Of a DNA stretch of 64,000 nt, positions 35,901 through 46,300 are shown piece after piece. The DNA is from Undaria pinnatifida (taxonomy: Eukaryota > Sar > Phaeophyceae > Laminariales > Alariaceae): positions 7,520,493 through 7,584,492 of the forward strand of contig JABAKD010000026.1 in assembly GCA_012845835.1 (NCBI GenBank). Reading direction: 5' to 3'. The position numbers were made by a program, and so were the translations under genes. Numbering within the stretch: the first letter of the stretch is position 1; every line of letters starts with the position of its first letter. Below the pieces are notes generated by a model. The model worked only from the letters and a program-made list of their open reading frames with translations. It ran no database searches and was not told where the DNA came from.

Positions 35901-38900
35901 CGAGAAAACGTCTAGGATCGGACCACCCCGCCGGGGAGCCAAAACAGCCAGCACAGGCGCACTCGGAAGCACTGCGGAGAGAAAATGTGGGATCGGCTTC
36001 TCAGCCAAGGAAAGGTAGCTCGAAGACCGCGCCAACCCGAAGACGTCGAGCGGTGGACCTGAGCGGACACCATGTAGACCGTGCCACCTCCACTGAGTGG
36101 AGTCTGGGTAGCTGTAAGACGACGTTCGGCGTACGTGCGACCACCGACGCCGCGGTTTTGCCCGATGGGGTTGATCACCGGGTAGGCCGTCCGTCGCTGA
36201 GCCCGCTTGATGCACCGTCTTTACCGGCCGTCGACCTAGGAATCTTGTACGTGGATGGTGCTTGTTCCCGGCGGGGTTCGATGTCACGTTCCGTCGTGAG
36301 CCAGGGGAGCAGCAGCAGTAGCAGCAGCTCGGTGACAAGCACAAGAAGCTCGATCCACCCAAACGGGGGAACGACTCCGCCGAAGGAAAATAACGAGTAC
36401 GAAGGTCTGTACGGCTCGGACGAGGATCTTGACACTAGCGCGTGGAATTTGGGCGCCGGTCGCGTCTGCAGTTCCGACGCTCAAGAAGAAGAAGAAGAAG
36501 ACGAAGAAACTGTGAAACCGGCTTCTAAACTTGTTCCACAAGACGACGGCGACGACAACGACGCACACATATGCTTGGATTTTGTTCTGGACGCGATTGA
36601 CAATGAGGTAGATTTGGACAACGCGAGTTCGAGCGGCGTCTCGACTGACGGGTGTAGTGATGCCTCGCCAGATCCAGGTGCAGCGGAGGGACAGCGCAAA
36701 CGCAACGCAAGGTTGGCTGAGCTTATGCGCATGCTGCGAGGAAGTCTCGACGCCGCAAAAATCACTATGCCCAAGAACGATAATCGACAATGCGCCCACG
36801 AAGCTCGTGGACCAACCACAGGGAGCAGCGGCGGGACTGATGTTGCTAACGCATCGAAAGACGACGATCGACATTACGCCCACGGAGCTCATGAGCCAAC
36901 TTTTGCGGGCGGCGGCAAAGGTGTTGCTGCACATTGGAGTCAGGACTCTCGCTCATCTACGCTTTTGGACCGTACACGAGATGTTCTGCTTCGAGTCATG
37001 GATAGGCCTCGCGGGTCAGCTGACGCTTCTCCATCAAGCGTCACAGAACTTCCCGGTCTGCTAGCTGCAAGTTTGGCTATAGGTCTCACCCTACCATTGC
37101 CACTCGTCGCTCAGACCGGTGTCGAGATCGATCCTCGAAATATCCGAAGGCCGCGAGGTGGGACGAAGGAAGGGGGCGAACATGTGACGCGGGCGTGCAG
37201 ACATCTGTTCGAGGTTAGCAAGAAGGCTGGGGCGGACCGTGCATTTTTTTCGTCGGGAACGGTGACATGCCTTCTGGAGTTTATCGAGCTTGTTGCAACA
37301 GAAGTCAACGCGCTGTCAGGTGCTACAGCTGCTGCGCAACATGCCGACGGGTCGCTGCCAAGTTCTACTCTTGATGCTGGGCAATGTCCTGATGGAAACA
37401 GAAGGAATTCAGGAGGTGATTTCGACGGAGGGGTAATCGATTTAGATTGCAGTACCAGCAACAGCAGCCGGGAAGGGGGCAGCAGCGGCAGCAGCAGCAG
37501 CGGCGGCAGCAGCGGCCGCAGCGGCAGCCTCAGTAGGAGGGGAAACATCAGGAAGCGCAGCGCGGACAGCGCCAACCTCTACATTGAGAGCATGTGCGAC
37601 GCGCTTACATATGCTGTGGGGTGTTTAAAGAACGTCTCGGGTAGCGGCTCCTTGCAGCACAGACTCGTCCAGGCAGGGGCGGTGGATGCGTTTTGCGGCC
37701 TTGTCCGTAGCATCCGCGACCTTTGTCGTCGCTGTGACGACTTCCAGCGGCAGGCATCTCAACCGCGGCCTACCAATTATACAGAAGAGCTAGCCAGCGT
37801 GTCTCCCGGTCCTGGCGGCGAAAATATTGACGGCGGTGGTGGAGGGGGAGGGGGTCAGTGGGAACCCCACGTTGACACGCTCCGCAAGCGCGTTTCTCCT
37901 CCGTTAGCGCACACGATCAGTTTGCTCCGCGATCTCGCCGTTGGAAAGGACGGGAGACACGACGACTTCCGTGCCGCTGGGGCGGTGAGCATCTTGTGCT
38001 CCGTCTTGCGTCCCTTTCGCGACCAGCTGGACGTAGTGCTCAATGCCGCCAGAGCACTCGTCAAGCTCAGTCTCCAGGAGGGAATGGGGGACGAGATAGC
38101 CGAGGATGCAGCTCACGTGCGCGACCTGCTCGCTGCGCTGGTGGAACAAGGCGGTCGAGTTCACGTCGATTTCAGCGGTCTCAAAGAAAATTACGGCGAT
38201 TCTGGCCACCTCCAAGAAAACGCCCTGGGATTCTCGGGCAATTCATCGGTGACTGTTAGCGTTGAACAGCAGCGGTATTGGGAGAGAGAGGAGAAGCGTG
38301 TAGCAGCGTGCATACGGATCGCGTTCATCCTCGGAAACATGACCTCGCAGGGAGAGGACAGCCGGAAGCTGATTGGCCTTCGTCTCGGAGGTGTGGAAAG
38401 CCTTCCGGGTTTGTTAGAAGCCTCCTCGCGCGCGCATCTTTCAGCGTGGGAATGTTTGTGTGCCGTCGGCGGCAGCGTTTCTGTCGGCTGTAACAACGTC
38501 CCTGGTGACCAAGTCTTGGGAATGGCCAAAAAGGGTCGCACGCTGGACATGGGAGCTGCTTACGAGGAGTCTTGGTCGAGAAAAATATTGCGGCGCGCTT
38601 GCAACGGGCTTGACGAGATGCTTGTCAAGACCGTGCGTCTCCTCGCCAACATTAGCATTAATAGGGCAGTTGGTCAGCTCGTGTGCTGTCACCCGGGGCT
38701 GGTTGCCGTGGAACCGCTGCTGGGCAAGTGCCTCGAGGTCTTTGAATTGTTTGAAGACGGTGTTCTGCCGCCGCACGTCCCGCGCTTGCAGCACGGGGGG
38801 GGGGGGGGGGATGATAGAGTTACCGCAGGCCCAGGCGAGGAGCTTGTTCCAGGGGAAGAGCTGCTGCTGAACGTTGTCAGCCTCGTAGCCAATTTATCGT

Positions 38901-39853
38901 TTTACGGGACGCGGATAAACGATCGACTGCCAGTCTATGCTTGTAGCGATTCCTCCGTGGAGCCGCGCGGCAGCTACGTTAGCAGCAATGGGAGCACAGC
39001 CTCAACCTCTACAGTAGATAAACGTGCTTTCCCCAACATACTTTTCGGCCTTGCAAGCAAGGCTCGCCGAAGCGCTGACGAGTCTGCGTTGCCTGCAACT
39101 TCCACGAACAGCGTCGGAGGCGACGCTAGGCAAACCGTGGGTGGGAAAGCAAGTGGTGGAGTTGGTGGGTCCTCAGCGCCCAGCCATGGCCCTGCTAACG
39201 ACAGAGGGAATGCTCGGCGGGAGGTACTCACCGGCCATTTGGTAAAACTTCTCCTGCACCCAAACGCTGAAGCAGTAGCGGAGGCGGCGCGTGCTTTCGG
39301 GAACTTCTCTCGAGACCCGTCGTGCAGGAAAGCGATGGCGCGACGTCGAGCAGACGAGGTTTTGGTAGCTCTTTTGGGACACACGTGCCGCGAAGTGGTC
39401 TTCGCCGCGGCAGGAGCGTTGGTGAACGTTGCCGCCGACCCAGCGCGCAAGGCGCTTCTTTCCCGCGAGGGGATCGACGCGGGGGGAGCGCTCGCGAGGC
39501 TCGTGCGACGGGCAGGGCTATCAGATCCGTCCATGGCCGAGATAGCCTGCCAAGCTTTGCACAATTTGTTGATAGAACCGGTACCGGCTGGTGGGGCGCT
39601 GGAAGTCCTCGGCGGCGTTGAAATCTACAAGAAATTGTGGTGGACGCTCCGGGAGTTGGTAGAAGCTTGTTCTAACGACGGCGGAGTAGGTGCTCAGGTG
39701 GACTGCGACGGGTCTCCGTGCACAGACGACGTGGATGAGGAGGGGCTGAGTTGTGTCAGGGGGTTCACCGCTGCTGCAGCCGCTGTGTTGAGAGCGATGG
39801 GCAGTGGGAGCGTGGATAGCACATGTGCTGCGCTCAACGAATATTTTGTTTAA
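32945..39853 (+). CDS. ARMC2: ARMC2-like armadillo-repeat protein, two exons
   Basis: Exon 1 is 32945-33068 and exon 2 is 35778-39853; 4,200 nt, 1,399 residues, junction in phase 1. Exon 1 has VLRQARASLKDPSRPFTPTE and exon 2 continues ...KSLFGEVEF. This matches the ARMC2 N-terminal motif in which an ARxxL helix is followed by RPFTP and LFG. A disordered Ser/Gly/Asp-rich region (residues about 52-600) leads to armadillo repeats from about 636 to 1316, for example LNAARALVKLSL, VAEAARAFGNFSRDPSCR and AAGALVNVAADPARKALL. ARMC2 in animals is needed for assembly of axonemal structures in motile flagella, so a flagellar role is inferred here. Exon 2 has no usable ATG near its start, which supports the upstream exon. 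The intron is 2.7 kb with donor GTGAGT and acceptor TTTGAAG. Confidence 0.87.
33069..35777 (+). other. ARMC2-like gene intron, 2.7 kb
   Basis: AT-richer than the exons. It contains a two-copy tandem duplication (33343-33495) with CGGATTGTATG and ATCGCGGCGATCATACAA parts, and one copy of the TCGAACTCACAGCTGACGT family near 34317. No gene is supported inside. Confidence 0.7.
33343..33495. repeat. Two-copy ~78-bp tandem duplication
   Basis: Each copy has CTC(T/C)(T/C)CGGATTGTATG, then ATATCGCGGCGATCATACAA, then TACCGCGTGTGCCGCTCATC. The second copy has a short insertion (CAATAAA). Confidence 0.85.
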
Positions 39854-41086
39854 GAGCAGACGGCGTTGCTAAATTGGCTTATTTTTATTAACGATATTTT
39901 TCCAAGGTGCGTGCCAGATCTTAATATTCTGATGAAGAGGTCACTAAGTTAGTCCGTCAGGCCGTAGGCGGCGGATTTCTGTGCTCAACATCCACACAAG
40001 GCGCGAAAGAGAAGGACAACTCGCTGGAGCTCTCAGCATTAACGATGCCTGCCATTTTTTCCCGTGACGTTCCCCAACCCACGTAAGTAGGACTTGTCAG
40101 GTGGAGGATGAGATGACCACGCCTGAACCCTACATATTGTCGGATCGACCCCCTCCTCGCGCATCGAGGCAAGCTCACCCTTCGTCTAAAATTATCCTCT
40201 TCACGATCTTGCCGCGTGTTCCTCTGAAATGCTATTGACAGCCTGTTCGAGACTATGACAGCTTGTCCAGAGTCGGTACAAGTTTCGGCTGTTCGCGTCG
40301 ACCACTGTGTTGCGACGTCACCATGAATTCTACCACGCACGTACGAAGCATTCCAACTTTTACCTTGACACGCCGTTTTGCGAGCTAACAAACCAAGGTC
40401 CCAGTATCTCTGGCAGGAGAAGGGTAGACGACTGAAACCATTGCTTGTTCAACAAATCGCTGAGGGGAAAGTTGTCTTATTAACACTAGCGTAGAATATC
40501 GTATCGATAGTTTCGTTATATACGACATATTGAAGTGTCGATATATCGAAACCCAGAAGTTTCGACACGTCGTGCCGGGCATGTTTTCCCCTCCATCCTC
40601 TGGCATCCCCGTGCGTGTGTTTTGAATGCTGGTACGGAACCGAAAAACTGCGATATACGAACCGAGCATCGAAATTGTGTCTGTTTTGTTTGTTTGCCGG
40701 GGGGTCGTATCGCATCGAACTATCCCGTTCACCGAACTACTTCGCATTGCTATCGTATTGAAGCCCGTTCTTGCTCGATATCAACTGCGCTACGTGCTGA
40801 TGTAGCGAAATCTCCCTGGGATTTGAGCTGGAGCCCTTTGAGTGATCATTTTCCGCAAGCAACCCCCACGATGTTCCTCTTCGCTCTCCCACCCCCACCG
40901 CGCCCACGCCCTTACATCTCACCCCCCAACCCCCACACGGTAGCCTCTCATCGATCTCACGTGGCATGTACTATGGCCTTCAAACCAAATCCTATCAAAT
41001 GTGCGCGCCTGTTGCCATGCATACCATCAACGTCCCATGGGTCCTACGCAATTTCATCGACGCCCACAAAACAATTCGCCGTACGG

Positions 41087-41610
41087 TATAGTTGGGGCCA
41101 TGAAGGGCCTGGCCGTTTTCCTCTCGCCTTGGTCTGTATTTTGCCAAACAGCGACGACGGCAGCAGAACACACACCCTCTCGGCACGGACGCAGGCGTTT
41201 CTTTTCTGCGCCAGTCCCTCCTGATCTCAAACCCACGTGCAAGTGTGCTACGCTACAAGTCCCATCGATCATTTGTTGTTTTTGTCATATTTCTTTCTAT
41301 TAGAGTTTCGGACATGCGAGCAAACATTGGTTCTGTTTGTATTTTTCTACGGCTGAGCTCATCGTGTTCCATACTGGTTGAGTTCGACTATTCGAATACC
41401 AGGTGCTATTTTATTGTTGCGCGTACTGAAATATCGACCTCGCAGCTAACCAGCTCGACCCAGTGTCGGCGCGAGCGTTTTGCTGGTGCCTCGGTAGGGT
41501 GGACCTGTAGTACATATATATGTAGCAACTCGACCTTGCCGCTAAACGATTCGAGTTTCTGTGCGGGCTCACCATACCCACAAAAAAAAGTCTTAGGAAA
41601 ACAGCTCGCG
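41087..41610. repeat. Dispersed repeat family B, copy 2
   Basis: Shorter copy of the element at 12647-13510, same orientation and same order of conserved segments (GTTGGGGCCATGAAGGG, ACACCCTCTCGGC, CGACCTCGC(A/C)GCTAA, terminal A run). Confidence 0.65.
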
Positions 41611-42224
41611 GCCTCTATTACCCCGTGCACAATCCTTACGACGATGGTTGAAATCTTCCACGCTCTTTTTAGACAGTTGGAAAGGCCACACTTGTCACTA
41701 CATATCATAGTCAAGCTAAAGAAGAGTTAACATTCCTTGAATTGGAGAGAAAATTATTACAATCACGAACACAAAACGCGCAAAGCGCACAAAGAAAAAA
41801 CAACGCGGCATGCACAGTAAGTAGCCCTCCGGCCTGTTTGTCGTTTTAGCCCCCAAGCTGTCCAACAAGCATAGTATACCCTATAGAGCCCGCTCCGTGA
41901 AAAATGCAAAGAACACCAGACCTGATGCATTGGGCTAGATTCACCACCGCATTGTATCGCCCCTTCGTGCTTCTTCTCTACGTACAGATGGTGCCTGGCG
42001 CTCATTCAGGCGCACAAATTTCGCGTGCGAAATATCATCAATGCGTATGTTTTTATAGGACATCCTTTGTACTTTCAACTGTGTGAAAAATATTATCACT
42101 ACGCGCCTTACCAAACTCCGTGGAATCTCGGCGCGCTACGTATGTTCACGCGCGACAACGTATGTGGCAGCCCCTCTTACAGAATCGTGGCGAGCGGGAC
42201 TCACGGTTCCTTGGCACGGCTAGG

Positions 42225-42773
42225 ATGGATGCGGCAAAAGAGGATGAGCCTCCTCTTGCTCCTGGAAAATCTAAAACACGACATCGAGAAACACAAACAC
42301 CCTTGGTACGGGAAAACGACGAGAGACAATCAAGCGCGGTCTACTGCGTTCGATCGCCAAAATGCCCGGCGATAATTGTGACGCTTCCGCAATGGAGCGG
42401 GCAGAACGACGATCCGAAACGGTTCCTTGAAAAAACGCGAGCTTCGTACAGGAACACCGGACGGAAAACGTCGGAATGTCGTTCGAAAAGGTTAATTCAT
42501 GTGCCGAATGTGACAACGGGCCCTGTCCTCTATTTCGCCGCGATTGTCACCACCGTCGGCAGCACAAGGAAATCGTCGACTTCATTCCGCGTCGCGTCAA
42601 GCAACGGATGGTTTGCAGCACCAGATACGTTAAGCACGACGGACAAAAAACACGCCCATGAATGCAAAGGAAACCCTGCTTACCCCTTTACAGAAATGCA
42701 AACCTTAACCGACATCAATTCCAAGTGGTCACACCCGCAACTCTGGGTGCAGCTCTATAAGGGTTATATATAG
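42225..42773 (+). CDS. Unrecognised ORF, 182 residues
   Basis: Begins MDAAKEDEPPLAPGKSK and ends QLWVQLYKGYI. It is rich in Thr, Arg and Lys, with no domain recognised. A second frame (42476-42661) overlaps it with Cys/His content, so even the frame is uncertain. It could be a real small gene, an element remnant or chance. Confidence 0.2.
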   Translation: MDAAKEDEPPLAPGKSKTRHRETQTPLVRENDERQSSAVYCVRSPKCPAIIVTLPQWSGQNDDPKRFLEKTRASYRNTGRKTSECRSKRLIHVPNVTTGPVLYFAAIVTTVGSTRKSSTSFRVASSNGWFAAPDTLSTTDKKHAHECKGNPAYPFTEMQTLTDINSKWSHPQLWVQLYKGYI

Positions 42774-43227
42774 TATCCACTACGGCATTCCCATCCCCAC
42801 TGCTCTTTCTCAATTGCTTCAACAGCCTAACTAATTAACACACCAACGGCACAGGCAAGGCATAGTCTAAGCCGTAAGGACGAAACACTAATCCATTCAA
42901 CAAAGACACAGCAAGAAACACTATTATACTACACAGGAAACGAGCACCAACAAACACTACAGCTTCAGTACAGTACAGGACACCCACTGAGAAAACGGGC
43001 GCTAGGAAAGCCAGGCTGACATTTACAAGAAAACAAGAAATTCTGGGAGTCGAGAGACTGAGGTAACGATAGAACCTAACCGTTCTCGCATAAGAAACTC
43101 AGCCTGGACCAGCTTTCCTGTTTCTTGTCATCACTATGAGTAATATTGATAGGTGTCTAGTACCGTTTTCATTCACAAACTCAACCTTCTACCGCGAATG
43201 TTCCAAAGCTCGCCACGGAGTACATGC

Positions 43228-43345
43228 ATACTGCCAGCATATATACTGATACCCAGTATATTGCCAGAATATTTCGCCAGTACCAGTACACTGACAGCAT
43301 TTGTACCCAGTATTTCGCCAGTACACCCAGTATATTTTCGCCACT
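43228..43345. repeat. Degenerate minisatellite
   Basis: Irregular repeats built from CCCAGTATAT, TTTCGCCAGTA and ACTGACAGCAT-like blocks, immediately downstream of the minus-strand gene stop. Confidence 0.6.
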
Positions 43346-43398
43346 ACCATGGAGAAACTACCTCAGAGATACCAGGACCTAAGAGTACCTTCAGATAT

Positions 43399-46300
43399 CT
43401 ACTGCGTCATGCCCAGCTTATCTCTCCAATACCCCGCCGTTTGCCGTCGGAGATAGGCTGGAGAACCCCTTCCCGCCCACCCACCCGCCCCCCCCCCCAA
43501 ACCTCCCCTACTCAAAGCTGCCGCTGGAACAGAAGCAGTTTCCCACGACGACATTGGGTCTGAGTGTCTTCGCCAGGCACCGTCTCTGACTGACAATTCC
43601 CCGACATCTTGCTCATTCTCAGGACTAGTAGCGGTAGACCCACCGACACCAACGCTGCCACCGCAGCCCGTCAGCGGAGCAACCCCCCCATGGCTGGCGG
43701 CGGCAGTGACGACTCGCTGGAGCAAGCGTTGCCTCTGGTAAAACATCTCCTCATCGTTCGCCAGGTCCCCGCTGCTGCCAAGACCGTCATCAATGCCGCC
43801 GCCGCCACCGGCATTGTCATCCGCAGCCTCCAGCTGAGTCTCCGGAGGGGGCGGGGGCGGCGGGGGAGACTCCCCTCGGACTGGCGGGAACGACAAAACC
43901 CCGGCAATACGACCATGACCATGCTGATCCCGACCGTGGCCATCATGATCGACATTGCTCCCAACACCCCCACCAGGCGGCGCCCCCCCTACTACGGAAA
44001 CCGAGGTGGTTCGCATGCTCCGAAGGTCACTAACACCACCAAGGGGACCTCTTCCCTGCGATAAATGATCGGCGTCGAGCATTGCCCCGAGATCCAGCGA
44101 GCTTGCCCGCGCGCCTCTCGCTTGGCTCGAACTACCCGCTGCTAGAAGCTCAGCCTGGCCATTTCTAGGGTCAGCCTGGCCAGTACTAGCGTTGCGGAAG
44201 TAGATCCCCTCGATTGCCGCGGCCAGCCAGGCTCCAACAACGGCCGGAGGGACGGCGGCACCACTGTCAGCCGAAGGCGCTCGCGCTATCACCGCGCTTT
44301 GTGCCGGCTCAAACCGGCTGTCAGCTGACATCTCCGAGGGTAGAGTCGGCGCCGACCTCGCCCGCCGCTGCTGCGGCCGCTGCAGCTGCTGCATGAGTTG
44401 CTGCTGCATCAGGGATGGTCCCAAAGGAGTCCCGTCACTACGTCTGTACGGGTGCTCCCGCTGGAGTTGAGGAAGACCGTACCTTTGGGCTGCTTCGACC
44501 GAAGAGCGCGGCGGAAAATTAGAATCGAGCAAGAGCTCGCCCGGAAACGAACTCCCAGCTCGCGAGTCAAACGACAACGACCTGCCAGTTTCATCCAGCG
44601 GCGCGATAGTGTCCAGCGTAGTAGACGCCCTGAGCACGGATGAGCGCGTGATGTCTCCGGAAGAACCCACAAAGAGCGGGTGGTCCCCCGAGGCCCGATC
44701 TACCGCCACCGCCGCCCTTGCAGCCTGGGCGCTCTTCAAGTAAGCACAACAATCTTTTCCGCTGGAGCCGCCGTCCCCCTGCCCCGACCTGTTCTCGCCT
44801 CTCCATCTCGCGGCCCGATTGTTGGCGGACGTCTCGCTCAGAACAGACGCAGCCTCCACGCAATTGAAGCGAGCCTGCTGAGCGAGCAACATTCGAGCTG
44901 CGCCACCACCTCCTGACGACAAGCTGTCGGTCCCCTCCTCGCTAACAATCGGCGAAAGCCCGCGTTTGCCACCTGGATGTTGCTGCTGTCGCTGCTGCTG
45001 TTGTCGCTGCTGCTGTTGTCGCTGCTGCTGTTGTCGCTGTTGCTGCTGTTGATGCTGCGGTGACCTCTGTCCTGTGCTGGACTGCGTGTACTCGCCACCT
45101 CCATCTCGCCTCTCCTCCCCTCTCTCGTCTAATTTCTCGGAGGAAGCTCCATTCTTCGCGCTAACTGGGCTGGCGCTAACACCCACGCCACCCTCCCCTC
45201 CGAGCGAAGCACGCCCAGGGTGCGTGATAGCGCCCATGACCGGGCTAAGGTTTGGGCTGCCGAAAAAAGCGGGTGCCGCAGACTGTTTTCCCCTTCCTTC
45301 CGCGAGGGGCCCACCAGCGCCACTGTCTCGCTGGGAGCGGGTGACCGGGGATTGCCACAAGGGGGGCCGGGAGCATCTCGGATCGCAGAGAGTTTTTCGG
45401 CCTGCGACGCAATAGGAAGCGAAAGTCGCGTGTGCGTGGGGAAAGGGGGTGAAACGCGTTAATCGTGTTTAGAAAAAGCGGTTACGTTGCAGGAAAAGCA
45501 ACCGGGTGCATCAACAGACTCTTTGTACTCGCATCAAAGGGCTATCGAGGCGCGATCGTGGGAACAACCCACTTGAATTTAACGTCAGACAGTGCTTTCA
45601 GCATATGAGTGTGTTCGCGCAGAAGATGTTTTTTGAAGAAAATACATTACCGGCTCTAAAAAAATTTATCTTCTTTCCCATCATTATTTTGCTGTATTCG
45701 CGACAAGAATCTCACAAACCGACTTCACAAACCTTTCGTGCCGCATCAGACAGGGAAGCGGCGGGTGTGGGTGATAAATAAAACGAAAACCCGAACAAAA
45801 AAACGGCGTAGCAACGGTAGTCCAGCAACGGCGGAAGGGTTAACCGCGGTGCCACCGCTGCTATCCCAAGACAGCAAGCAGCAGCAGCTGCGGCAGCAAC
45901 AATAAACAGCAGCAGCAGCTGAGGCCATTGTTTATGGTATCCCGATCCAGGTCACAGATGTTCCTGACATTCGTTTCGCCGCGTAAAGATCAAGGTGCCA
46001 ACGTACTATTTCTAAACAGGGTGTATGGTAAAAACGAGTCTAGATGCAGAAGTATGCAGAAGCAAACAGCAAAGTTCAACATATTCGTTTGTGTGTGTAC
46101 ATCGGGGTACCATAAACAGTGGCCTGAGCAGCAAGCCCAATTTTCGTTTTGCCATTTCCAATTTTGGGACCGGCTGTTCTTCTCGCGCTATTGCATTTGC
46201 GCTCTAGCTTACACGCAATACCACACTCCGCTTCGAGCACGCTGATTGCACGTTTTGAGAGATCGACATTTACACCACGGCGACCTCACACCGCGCCGCC

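Larger units (their letters stand above)
39854..43398. other. Convergent intergenic region, no firm gene
   Basis: Lies between the 3' ends of the ARMC2-like gene and the minus-strand gene that ends at 43399. It contains repeat family B copy 2 (41087-41610), a weak open frame at 42225-42773 and a degenerate minisatellite at 43228-43345. The minus frame 39957-40391 has no domain and is not called. Confidence 0.45.

Noticed and set aside
35382-36362. 326-codon minus-strand frame
   Set aside because: Lies opposite the N-terminal part of the ARMC2-like exon and has no domain; a shadow of codon bias.
40535-41224. 229-codon plus-strand frame
   Set aside because: Its 3' half is inside dispersed repeat B and the rest has no domain.
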